From Apostichopus japonicus (taxonomy: Eukaryota > Echinodermata > Holothuroidea > Aspidochirotida > Stichopodidae), in assembly GCF_037975245.1 (NCBI RefSeq), contig NC_092562.1:14577521-14641520 (forward strand): a DNA stretch of 64,000 nucleotides, written 5' to 3'. The translations under genes were made by a program, and so were the position numbers. Below the pieces are notes generated by a model. That model ran no database searches. It had not been told where the DNA came from and saw only the letters and a program-made list of their open reading frames with translations. Below are positions 52,844 through 64,000 of the stretch, in pieces (the first letter of the stretch is position 1; the number at the start of each line of letters is the position of its first letter).

Positions 52844-53781
52844 TGTTATGGGTATGATTAGCGGTGCCCTACCCAAAATTTTGTTGTTTGTTTTGGCGTT
52901 CAATAGCGCGTATGGTGGGCGGAGCCTCAGCGATTGATTAACATGTGCCTTAACTCGTTACAACTAAATTAAAACTGGTTTTTCCTCTCTCCGTCTCACA
53001 GGTAAGATGATGCTTAAATCCCTTTCATGTGAATATGAAAGTATTACTAGGTTGTTGATTAAATATTTGTCGTTATTAAAAGATTTTCATTATGACGGAT
53101 GGTCTAGATTTGCCATCGATACATAGGAGTTAATATTCGTTATAAACGAGGCCGTCAGGTTTGCATGTAGGATATGTCTGTGTTATCATGGGCCTACGTA
53201 TATTCGTATAACAATTGTTTGTCGTTAAAGTTCGATTAGTGGTACAAAATCATAATTTACACGAGTCATATCAGTACAAAAGTGATTTATTTCTTGATGT
53301 TGTTAACAATAGTATATCATGTATCAGGATGCCGTGGATGTGACATTTTAGGTAATTTCTCTGTACGTAATGTTGCTCAGTGACCTAGCGTTATGATAGG
53401 CTATAGCGTGTACATTTGGTTGTTAGAACTGTCATGAGGGATGACGTCATTGCGTAGTAACAATAGTAGGGGATTCCCCGAAATCCAGATAGAAATAAGT
53501 ATTTACGGCTATCCAGATTGATTGTATTGTTATGTATTGAATTATTAGAAAGATTGAGCAGGTTCAGTTTATTATTTTAAGAACTAGAAGTAGCCTTTGT
53601 TTATGCCAGGATGAAAATCCATTCAGATGCCTTATCCAAATATGCAGTTGAGTTTAAATGTGAGACTGCATAGTTATTATTGTATTATATCAGTGATTGA
53701 TTAACATGTGCCTTAACTCGTTACAACTAAATTAAAACTGGTTTTTCCTCTCTCCGTCTCACAGAGATCCTGGTCTTAACA
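52844..53781 (+). repeat. 3' LTR (938 bp)
   Basis: Same length as the 5' LTR. By eye it differs only at G/A near the GAGGGRTGACGTC segment and T/C in the last pyrimidine tract. It carries the same internal 75-bp repeat and intron-like segment (53002-53764). Confidence 0.95.
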
Positions 53782-53785
53782 AGAT

Positions 53786-54440
53786 GATATTCCATTCTGC
53801 TAGGTCAGTATAACAAGCTACTGTGTTATCCTGCGTTTCATAGTGTTTCAAGACAATGGCTCGTGCAACTGGCTGTTGTATGTTATACGATCTTTTGAAT
53901 AATGATTAATATAAAATTTGATAAACACATCTAGTGACCTATTTATTTTTATTGTTAAAACTAAATAGGTTCCCTATAGCGTAACATGACATTACCATGT
54001 AGATAGGTTATAGCATGCATAAGAAAATTGTCTCCACTGCATGGCTGTTTAAACAAAATCCGTTGAATATTTATGAAAATAAATTAATAGTGATTCATGA
54101 CTTATAGACTTAACATAATTAATGAAGACATTATCATGTACGTATTTAACTCTGAAAATTCTCGTTGAGCTAGTAGTCGCACGCACATTAAAAAACACTT
54201 TAAAAAATGTTCACTCTTCCAATCATGAAACGAATATTATTTATAAAAAATTTACCGAAATTAATGCAACGATCACAAAGTTGTGCATACGATTTACTAA
54301 AAAATATTTTGCCCTTCATAAAAAGAACATGGTAACCGAATGAATAAACTTTTCATTTGTAGATCACTTCCATGTAAAGTTGTATCGATTCAATATTTTC
54401 ATAAATCTCCGAAGGCAAGGGGGCCTTTGCCAAGGGGGGT
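53786..54440. other. Right flank of the retrotransposon
   Basis: AT-rich sequence between the insertion and the putative ASF1 promoter. A 73-codon frame (54122-54343) shows no domain. Confidence 0.45.
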
Positions 54441-54449
54441 AAAAACAAT

Positions 54450-54580
54450 TCACCAATCGCTTGACTCGTAGTAGCGAGGCATAGGCAAGGTTACCCTTCA
54501 ACCAATCAAACAACGTGTAACGGAACAAGATCCTGCCTTATTGCGCGAACTCTTTGAACGGTGATTATAGCGGGAACACA
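54450..54580 (+). promoter_or_regulatory. Putative ASF1 promoter with CCAAT, E2F/CDE and CHR-like sites
   Basis: CCAAT at 54453-54457 and 54502-54506, GCGCGAA at 54543-54549, TTTGAA at 54553-54558 and GCGGGAA at 54570-54576. NF-Y boxes followed by closely spaced CDE/E2F and CHR motifs are the known layout of cell-cycle genes repressed by DREAM and induced in S/G2. ASF1 genes are S-phase chaperones, so the context fits. A possible 5' UTR exon donor lies at 54695 (CGG|GTAAAC). Confidence 0.45.
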
Positions 54581-55473
54581 TACAGTATAGTACGTGCAAT
54601 CGTTTAGATGATGTGTAGCGGTCACACATATGATTGTACCTGGAGTACGCAGAACCTTAGCAAAGCCAGCACGACTACGAAGAGTCAGATCCGGGTAAAC
54701 TTCATTTTCGCAATCTCAGAAGACGGCGAATATGTTTCATGAAGACCAATAGCGTAACCGAACTTGTAAAGCCAGCCAGAGATCCTCCAAATTACAACGT
54801 GAATCCAGTTGGAACCCGAACAACAAACTTGTCTGTGCGGAATCCATGAAGGATATAGGCCTATATCGTGGCTATTGTTATTATTAAGTTTTGGCTAGGC
54901 TTTGTATCCTAACATAACAATTGTGTTAATTACGAATTGAACACAGGGCAACTTTCCGGAAAACAATCAAACAGACTCACCAAATCGAAGAAAGTTAAGC
55001 TTACATCAACAACTGGTTTCCGATAATTTTGGATGTTTCTTTGAACGTCGCCGTGAAGTTTTTCGAGCTGCGTACAACTTAGATTAGTGTTCTGCCTCAG
55101 CTAGATCATAGACGTACATCAAAACCTATGAAAGTTGAAAAAGTGTTACTATAGTGATTTACTAGCCCTGACCAAGTTACCAGTAATACTGCACTGGCTG
55201 ACCAAGCCTCACTAGTAACGTTTAGGAGTCCTGTTGGCAATATAACGTAATGCATAAGTCACAGCTGTAGCAGAGAATTTTTAATTTCCCATTGAAACTG
55301 TTCAAATGCTAAGGATTTGCTCATACAGGAGAGAAACATTCAAGCCCACCGCTTTCATAAATAGCCCACACTAATACAATACAGACTCACTCACCTATTG
55401 CAAAAGCAAAACACTTTAAAACACTAATTTTCAGTGTTGGTTGCTTAACTAACAGTTTTTTTTAGATTGGAGA

Positions 55474-58400
55474 ATGACGCAAGTGCACATTACCAATGTT
55501 CGGGTTCTGGACAACCCCGCATCGTTCTTGAATCCATTCCAGTTTGAGATTACATTTGAATGCATGGAAGACTTAGCAGAAGGTATTTTTTGATGTTTTA
55601 TAATAAGTCTTTCAATTTGACTGTACAAAAGAAAGCTTATTTTGAACATAAAAAATAGAAATATTTAATTTTAAGCATTCTGCTGAAATTTTCATTCAAT
55701 TGCTCATGTATGCCTTTTTCATTTGAAATTTGTGTTGTACCTTTTGGTAGGAGAACTTGAAGCATACAAGTGTGATATCATAGATGCACAAGTCCAAAGG
55801 GATATTTTGTAAATACTCTCACAGTCACTGGTTATAAGCTTCGGAAGCTTCGTAGTGAAGTTGGAACTAGTAGTAGTAGAGGCAGAACCATGTATACTGC
55901 TGGGAAAGTCTTCAATATGATTTTAAACGTTATTTAAATTTGTACATGGCACCATTTTGCATCTAAGCTTCCTATTGTTGACCTATGAATGACATAACAC
56001 CTGCTTGCTACAGATTCCTATTTGATACAAAATATGAAAACATACAGGCAATATACCAGTTTGAAGTAATTATATGCAAATTTTACAAATCAGTTGGGTT
56101 TCAGACTTTCAATTCTTGCTTTACAGACCCAAAATAATTTGACCTCTAAACTAAACTTCAAAATTTCATTTGCAGGTATAACAATTTATGTTTATTGAGC
56201 TCTGTACTGTTGTATTAAAATTTATATATTTTTCAACATAACCAGCTTAGGTTGTTGAAACGGACTTATTAATCTCTTTTTTTTTTTGTAGACTTGGAGT
56301 GGAAAATTATATATGTGGGTTCGGCAGAGACAGAAGACTATGATCAAACCCTAGACACAGTATTAGTTGGACCAGTATCAGCAGGAAGACATATGTTTGT
56401 ATTTCAGGTAAGCCAGTCTTTATCCTGCATTCTGTTGCAATAATGTTGAAGATCTGAATTGTGCAGGGATGTGCTCAGGAATATTTGAGTGCCGGGCGGT
56501 TTTGTGCGATAGTGTGAACCATGTGTCCTTGGGTGGGGGTTCCCCCTCCGCTTTGGAAATTTTGCAAATGAAGTATGCTTGGATGGCAAATGGTGCAATC
56601 TTTCTCCTATTCTGGTGGTAACTTTAGTGCCAAGTATTCACCATGTTTTGGTAATGTTTAAATTAATCATCCAAAATGCCTTGAAACAAGCAGTTGGAAA
56701 GGACATTCATTTCATGAATTTGAACCAGTTACTGTCCCTGTGTACTCTACCCTATGAATTTGAGCCAGTTGTCTCTGGCAATGCAGTCTACCATGTTTTC
56801 TTATGTGTTATTTATAGGTAGTAAAAATATACAAGTTCTGTAGTTTTCGTAGGTCATTATATCTGCACTAAGCGTGTTTTCTTTCCACTAAGTATGGTAC
56901 CCTAGTTCTAATGTAATACATCAGAATGCAACAACAGTTCTGATGCCGGTTATATAGAGCTCGTATGCTTATAAAGGTTGATGGGGACACTACAAACAAA
57001 CCTTGAGAATTAGTTTGAAAACTTGGTTAAAAAAGTTATCAAAACTGCTAAAAGACAACCCCTTTAAAGTTATCAATGACCGAGTGAACTTTTAAACTAG
57101 TGCTGTTTTGATGTGTGGGAGTTATTTATCACACAGACAAGACTATAAGGCATCTATAGCCATATATTTTCAGTGGGCTACTGTGATCTAATATAGCATA
57201 TAAACATAATTATCTTATTATTTATTTCAACACAATCTTTGGCATTTTGGAATAACATCCAGTATTGCATATCAAACTTCTAAAGCAGGTTTGTGCACAG
57301 TATCCACAGTATGTTATAATATGTTATAACATAAAGTAATAATATGTTATGTAATATGTCATATATAATATGTAGTATTTTATGTAATAATCTGTTATAA
57401 CATAGTATGTTTATATATGAGACAAAATTCAGAACTTTCATCGCTGCAGCAAGAACTACATTATTCCCTGTTTTGGTAATTTTTTTTTCTTCCCAGGCTG
57501 GACCTCCAGATCAGAGTATAATACCAGAGAATGACGTCCTAGGTGTTACAGTGGTCCTCATCACCTGCTCGTTCAGAAACCAAGAATTTGTTAGGGTTGG
57601 TTACTATGTCAATAACGAATATGAAGATCCTGTCTTACGGGAAAATCCCCCGTCTACTGTGGAGTTTGCAAAGGTTTGTACTAAAGTTAAAAGTTGAATA
57701 TAAATAAGTTGTTGGGGTTGGGTATGGTCGGGATTTTGACTTCAGATTGAAGGAGATGGAATGACCAAAAAATCAAAAGCATTGTGTATACTATGAAATG
57801 TAAATCAAAGCAAGCGTGGTTTAGAAATTTTAATGTAGATAGGACCTACATTCTGTTGGCCATTGGTTTGGACAACATGATAATCCTTAATCAGAGGACT
57901 GAACAATTTAAAAGGATGTAAGCATTTGCTTAGCACAAAGAAGCTAGCAGACCTGTATCAAACATACGACAGGATTCTTCATTTTTACTTTCCTGTACAG
58001 ACATATTGTGTTCATGTGTGTTATATCCTTTCATACATATCTACACACATAATGAGTATAGGCTATAATTTGTGTATTTTTCTCTACCAGACATGCAGAA
58101 CAAGTTGCAACAGCTTGAGTACCGTCCCCTTGATATGAGTACAAGGCTTTAAGTTCAAGGACAACCTGGGGGACATGTAATTAATCCATCACGTTTAGCA
58201 TCTCTCTACTAGATTTCAAAATTGTCCATAAGGCGAGTACACTGGTGAAGGAAATTGTGCTAGAAGTTGAGTACAGACTCACTACACATTGTACTCCACA
58301 CACTTTAATCTGTTATTTTGTCTGTAGTACAGGTAAACTCATGGCTGTTACCCATTACTGAAAATGATACTCCAGGTGGGGTGAAAATATTTCAAGAAAT

Positions 58401-58746
58401 AATTCACAACTTTCGTTCTCACTTTGGCTCCTTGTCCCTTATGTTTATCGGGATCTTTCTCCTCTCCTCTCTCCAGGTGGTGAGAAATATTCTAGATTCA
58501 AAACCAAGGGTGACCCGTTTTACGATCGACTGGGAGCAGACTGGAGATAGCACAACAGTCAACAACGAGAATGTTCCCCCGCCCTCAACTAATTTACCAA
58601 ATCAACAGTGTGTAGGACCATCCGGTAGTGGAATCCCAACGGACACGGCTGCCAATAAATTTATACATGAAGCCTCGGCTGCTCTGAGCACTGACAGCAA
58701 CGGTAGTATCCCAGACTATACAGCAGCTGTTGAAATGGAACACTAG
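55474..58746 (+). CDS. ASF1: Histone chaperone ASF1 (223 aa, 4 exons)
   Basis: Exons 55474-55582, 56292-56407, 57497-57673 and 58477-58746 join in frame to 672 nt including TAG (phases 1, 0, 0). ASF1 binds the histone H3-H4 dimer and hands it to CAF-1 or HIRA for nucleosome assembly in the nucleus. The immunoglobulin-like core of about 155 residues is highly conserved: start MTQVHITNV, then LNPFQFEITFE, EWKIIYVGSAE, DQTLDTVLVGP, EFVRVGYYVNNEY and RVTRFTIDW. The C-terminal tail (about 65 residues) is Ser/Thr/Pro/Asn-rich and acidic, unlike vertebrate tails but of the same kind. A pyrimidine-rich acceptor TTTTTTTAG at 55465 shows that a 5' UTR exon lies upstream. A longer frame into intron 3 (from 58318) is intronic. 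Confidence 0.95.
57300..57410. repeat. ATGTTATAA-type low-complexity repeat in ASF1 intron 2
   Basis: Irregular repeats of AATATGTTATAACATA in both orientations, about 90 bp before exon 3. Confidence 0.7.
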
Positions 58747-61700
58747 CTAGCTCTCCTTACAGCTTCCATAACTCACTGAATATTCATGGAGATGAATGGT
58801 TTCCATTTGTTTATAGAGCAAATTGCTTTAACATTGAATGAAAGCTGCAGAGACTGACGTCGCCATTTTTCACTCCAAAGTGGAGAGTTCCTCATCAAAC
58901 AGATCTGATGTCTGAAAATCCTTCTGTCATTTTCCTTCTTCCGTGTCAAGCGGGGGAAAAATATGGACAAATAGTTTGAGTGAAAGACCAGACTTGGATT
59001 AAGAGAACCCCAAACATGACTTGTGTTAATATGTTAACAGTGTGATGTACTAACATGTGTAAATGGCATTTAATATATTCATAATGTACAGTACAGCTCA
59101 AGATAAATTCAGATATGTCAAAGATAGCAGGCTTGACCCGTGCAGTGACTTCAGGTACAAAATTGAGAACTAATGATAAAGAACTAATGGTACGCTAATT
59201 ATGATAAAGAACTAATGGTACGCTTACAAACCAAAGTGTCCTTCCAAACACAACCTTTCACATGAAATGTGATGGTATAGACCATTTGGGGGCAAGTCTA
59301 AATACAGTGTCTAACATTGTGGTTGGGTCAATCCCAATTGGAAGTGATTTGGTCGGACAAGAAGCGAAAAGGTCGGTGGAAATTAGATCGCATCAAGTTC
59401 AATCATTTTACTCAGTATTTTTCAAATAATTTGGGGATACTGTACTGGTTTATCTTGATGACTTAATTGCCAGGGTTATGTCTGCAAGTAAGTTCCACAA
59501 TGCTAGCCAGTGTTAGTTTTGTATAGTTTAGTATTCACATCCGAAGAGAATGAATAAACTTCTCGTCAAAGCCAAGTCCATAGTTCCGTGTCACCCTGAT
59601 TAATAGCAGTAGTATTGTGAGAGTTTGCTTCTAAAACACTGGTCTTGATTGGCAGGACTAGAATATCACAGTTTAGCCATTTGCCAAAAGGTGAGAGTAA
59701 TTATAATACCTACTGGATACAATCAAGTGCCCATTGGCATTTTCCTGAAGTACATTTTTACACATCAGTTACTGTACAGGTTGAATTGGAACAGCCCAAT
59801 CATATTTACTGATAATTAGCAGTAATTTCAGGGCTTTTAATAGATGTGCAAAATGATGTCGATTTTTTTAGATTGATAATTGTTTACCTACTTGTCATGT
59901 GTTTTATGTTCTTAATGTCTACAAGCCGAGAAATGCAAGTGCCTTTCTTATTTTGTAGCGGCAAATAGCGAAATCCACCGACACTTAGCCTGTAATTGAC
60001 AAGGTCTGTTAAGGTTGTTTTACTGGTTTGTTATCATGAACAAATTTATGAAAAGTAAAGTAAAATGGTAAAAATCAATAAGAGTAAATTGGGAACGTTA
60101 TATTTTTACGATGAAAATCTACACTATGAATCGGGGTTGCTAGACCACTTGGGATTGAAAGTAAATGAATTGACCCCTACCCTGTATATAACCAGTACTT
60201 AAAGCATTCTTTTTGAGTTGAGGAAAAGTGCACTTCACTTGAACAAATTTAATGGAGCACGTTTTGTTTGCTAGATGAATCTCACATCTTCCTATGAATT
60301 ATTCCTTAAGAATGGCACGTTTAATCTGTACCGAAAGATTTCTCTCTGTGTACAAATAATTATCCACAATTAAAATAAGTCCTTGATCCACCTCAATGTA
60401 GCATTTGGTTGTGTTTGCAGTGTTAAGGTTCTGTCAGTGCAATAAGTACCAACTGAAGTGTAAGGTTGGTTCAGGTATAATTGTCATCTAAGTTTTACTT
60501 CTCAAGAAAAATTTGATCATTGTGCTTGAATTTTTCTTCTCTTTTTTTTCATTTCTTGAAAAGTAATACCAACATGAACACCATTGTGCTGGTGCAGATG
60601 TAATGATGTGCTTGAAAGATAGAGCTAGAAAATGGGTTCTTTTTTTCCTTTTTTGATCGCACATATGAAGTACTGCATACCATTTGGAAATAAAGGACAT
60701 CTCATTAGGGTAAAACATCAAGTTGGTATTCCAGTAGGCAAGCCATCAGTTTTATTCATGAATTGCTGTATCATCAGAAGGCCATATCTGTGAGCAGGTT
60801 TTTTGATACTTCAACAGAAGGTTTGAAAATCTAGACAAAAAGTAACATGTACACCCAAAGGTGCAAATTTGGTGCTAGTGCTGTGTTTGGTTATCCAAGT
60901 CAAATTGGGGTGATATTTTCAGGAGCAGATTTGGGATTACATAGAGGGGCCGGTTGTTTGTATTTTAGATTTGCAGTGTGGGAAAATTGCCCAAGAAAGA
61001 GTTTTTGTTTGAAACCAAAAAGCTGTTCATAACTTGACAATGATATATTTATTTCTGTTTTTGTTTTACACTGGCATTGTTCGTTAAGCTTTCTAAATGA
61101 CAGCAGATATCTCTTGTCAGTTTTCATATTTTTCTGTTATACTTTGCTGATTTGATCAGTGTTTTAGTTCTATCCTTCAGCTAGCCTTTTTGACTAATAG
61201 ATATGGTTACTGATTTGAATCTATAATAGACTTGTTCCCCAAATTTGTGTTGATTCTTTTTACACATTGCATATTAGAAGTAGCTAGCAGTGAATGATAA
61301 AGGTTGTACACTCAAGATTTTTCAAAAGTTGCAATTTTGAGTATCAAAAGGTTTGCCTTTACAATGTTTACAACAGAGACTAGATGCTGTGGCAACGAAA
61401 GACAATGACTTCCACGTAGCAACAGTTGATATCTTTTATGCTAGTCTCCAGTTCTATATAGTCATGATATGCTTGAAACTTGCTTAAAAATTCAAAACTG
61501 AACTAAATCCTTTGTAACTAGATGCTGCATAAAATCCAGATTGGGTCACAAAATAAAATCAAGTTTGTGACACATCTGGATACTAATAAGTCACCACCCC
61601 CCCCCCCCCTCCTGGCCACCTGTGATCTGATTTGGAATGATAGTGTAAATAATTGAGAACATTATTAGCCGTCTAAATTTACATTTGACGTTTATATGTC

Positions 61701-64000
61701 CATAAAACTTACCCAGTGTAATTATTTTGATATGATAAAGGTTTATATTCGGCTTGATCTGGATTTGTGAAAAGATTGACCCCAGAAGTATGCGACAAAT
61801 CGTGGTTTTTGATAATATAGTAATTAGTACTAGTTTTTTACCATGCACGGATAACGAATGTGTTAAACAGAAATTGTGCTGATTACTCTGCAGTTCCCTT
61901 AAGGCATTTCTTTATTATAACAACTTCATTACTCATTACCAGAATGTGTACTGCTTAATCCTCAGCATGAAAAGATTAGCAAATCCAATCAAAAATGATT
62001 GGTCCATGTTGTAAAGATCATTGTGTTGAGGAACAGCCAAGAAAAGTCTTTTTCCATATGAAAGCTCTTACAGTTTAATGTTCCCTTATTTCATTCACAC
62101 ACATCTGACTGAAGGAGTTCAGCAACTATAAATATGATGTCATTGAGCGACGTATGCTTGAATTGATACTGGTTTTCGTATTGATTACTGGACTTATTTT
62201 CCTCCGTAAAAGTGAAGGGTTTTGCAAATGCTGAATCCAAAATATTGGCAGTGTATAACATGGTCTAATATTATATAACTCACGTCACTTTTAGCGTCAA
62301 CACTGAACAGTCACCATGAAAATGAGTAGAAAAGGGACAAAATGTCCCCCACCCCCCCCCCCCTGTGGTTCTATGACATCAGAGATTGCTGTATGGCAAA
62401 CTGATGTGTCTTCTAATTCCAGATGTTCCTCAAGCAGAGCAAGATTCTTCTTTCAATTTCTGGTGGAGTTCTTCATCTGTAAAATCTCTGTGATAGAAGC
62501 TGACAATGATGGTTGGATTTGCTTCTTTTTGAAAGCAACATTTATATTCTGTCCTCAGGTTTTCATCAATTTCATGAAATGTAACCAGAATCAATCAAAT
62601 TGAGAATGTTTATTTGGACAGAATGAGATTTTTTTTTCTGGCTGATTTGAACAAATATTAGGAAATGAACTTCCTTGAAATGTGAATACTTAATATTGGA
62701 ATATTCTTCACTTAATCAGTTCCCGTGCAAAATTCTGCCTTCATAGAAATTACCGTTTTCCTTCAATTTGCAGAAAACATGTTTCTAGTAGTGCAGTGGA
62801 TACATAAGGGAGGGGGAGTGGGGAGATGGGTTGTGGTTACCATGGTGATGATATTTAATCATCTTCATGTAATCTGTTATGTGTTGGGAGTTAACCATGA
62901 CAAGTTTTTATAATGTTTGACTTCTCAAGTTGCATAAGATTGTTTTTCCTTTTTTACCTTTGTACTATGTTTAGTCAATTTTGTCTGTATGTGATGACTG
63001 TTATCTTTGTAAGTCTGTCATTCGGTTTCAATGAAATAGTTAGACAATGAAATAGAGGACAGAATATACTAAAAAAATCAACAAAATTATGAAATGATCC
63101 TGTCCTCTTTTCCTTTTTTTTTCTTTTCCCGTATCTATTTAATATGAAATTTTGGATAAGAAATTATCTGCTTTTAGGTCATCCGAGTTATCATCAGATG
63201 TCAGCATGTTTCAGAAGTACTTTCTGAGTGCTAACACTGGCGCGTTTAAGTGGTGCAAGTAGTCGCTTGTACCATGCCTGTGTGGAAATCATTGCTTTGA
63301 ATTTGTTGGGTCCTTGTCCTTCCCCCTCCTGCTGAACCCATTCAAACCTTAATGTTTATCGGTTGGACAGTATTCAAGGAGGCTCATAAGAGACAAGTTG
63401 AAACTTGGTGATGCATTCTGTAGATAAAAAGAATGTACGGGTACGTGACATTGCTACAATTGTAGTGACATTTACTTTTGGATTTATGTGCTTGCATATA
63501 CTGAATGCTGAGTCGCTTTCCTGGTTTGTTTTTTATCTGCTGTTGGACATAAACTACTTCATGCAAGACAGATTTGAATGCTTAAATGTTGCACAATTTG
63601 AATAAAATTGCAACAGTTAGCCCACACAACTGTGTTTGTTAATGCTTGTTGCATGTAACTGCACAAGAAATCATTGTGTACATTGTTATATCTTGCAGGC
63701 TAGATTTCTCTGCACAAAAGTGTATTCAAATGCCACAGTGGTTATCATGAGCAAGTCAATTCATTGCCATCTTCATGGATCTCCCCTATACCCTCAAATT
63801 GACACCTAACAATGGTCAGACCTGATGACAACGTAGTTGATACATGTTCATTCTTTGAGGCAACATTGCAATATTTTTTAAACATCTTTGTGAAATGTAA
63901 CAGGCAGTATAAAATAATACCATTCCAAAACCTGCCCCCCCCCCAATTCTCCAACCGTCGTCTATAGGCAATACACCCTTCCACAATGAATCACTCAGAA
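58747..64000. other. ASF1 3' flank, no gene recognised
   Basis: Over 5 kb of AT-rich sequence. AATAAA occurs at 59553-59558 and at 63601-63606, either of which could end ASF1 transcripts. A 24-bp segment ending AACTAATGGTACGCT is duplicated near 59175-59225. C-runs lie near 61597, 62348 and 63935. No frame with a recognisable domain was found on either strand. Confidence 0.5.

Larger units (their letters stand above)
45628..53781 (+). mobile_element. Full-length Ty3/gypsy LTR retrotransposon, 8154 bp
   Basis: Two 938-bp LTRs (TG...CA ends) are flanked by the 4-bp duplication AGAT (45624-45627 and 53782-53785). The order is LTR, primer binding site, gag, -1 frameshift overlap, protease, reverse transcriptase, RNase H, integrase, about 720 bp without coding, polypurine tract, LTR. 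Integrase after RNase H and the RT motif YLDDV define Ty3/gypsy (Metaviridae). No envelope frame is seen. The LTRs differ at only two positions by eye, so insertion is very recent, yet pol carries two in-frame TGA codons. Confidence 0.95.

Noticed and set aside
58318..58476. Extension of the last ASF1 exon upstream
   Set aside because: A pyrimidine tract and CAG at 58474-58476 mark the acceptor, and joining exon 3 there reproduces the conserved RNIL...PRVTRF core.

Overview
The window reads as nuclear DNA of a marine invertebrate deuterostome, most likely an echinoderm and possibly a sea cucumber. The grounds are AT-rich, intron-rich genes with animal-type GT-AG introns, an intronless expanded-type TRIM gene in tandem, a secreted group I-type phospholipase A2, and dense MITE, SINE, LINE and Ty3/gypsy sequence. 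The species assignment is inference. All identified host genes and the complete LTR retrotransposon lie on the + strand.

Layout. 0.4-11.8 kb: a direct duplication of about 5.2 kb, each unit holding one single-exon RING/B-box/coiled-coil (TRIM-type) gene (2564-4756 and 8792-10987), copies of a dispersed repeat and a terminal-inverted-repeat element. 11.8-16.1 kb: no gene seen; LINE tail, foldback hairpin, CA-rich tract and a 305-bp hAT-type MITE with 8-bp target duplications. 16.2-21.9 kb: a four-exon secreted PLA2 (169 aa), introns carrying a 40-bp minisatellite, a dead LINE and a 55-unit GAT array. 25.0-31.4 kb: a seven-exon GET3/ASNA1 ATPase (334 aa), with SINE and LINE remnants in its introns. 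35.6-43.2 kb: a seven-exon arylsulfatase B-like lysosomal/secreted sulfatase (500 aa). 45.6-53.8 kb: a very young, full-length Ty3/gypsy element (8154 bp, 938-bp LTRs differing at two positions, AGAT target duplication) with gag, a -1 frameshift signal and a pol broken by two in-frame TGA codons. 55.5-58.7 kb: a four-exon ASF1 histone chaperone (223 aa) preceded by a CCAAT/E2F/CHR-like promoter cluster. 58.7-64 kb: no gene recognised.

The host genes are functionally unrelated: ubiquitin ligase-type innate immune candidates, a secreted lipase, tail-anchored protein targeting, glycosaminoglycan desulfation and histone deposition. There is no sign of a cluster working as one pathway. Every spliced model was joined by hand and stays in frame across all junctions. 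The most interesting observations are the frameshift signal, an intron-like 763-bp segment inside each LTR, and the mosaic divergence of the two TRIM paralogues, whose C-terminal domain has diverged far more than the RING/B-box half.
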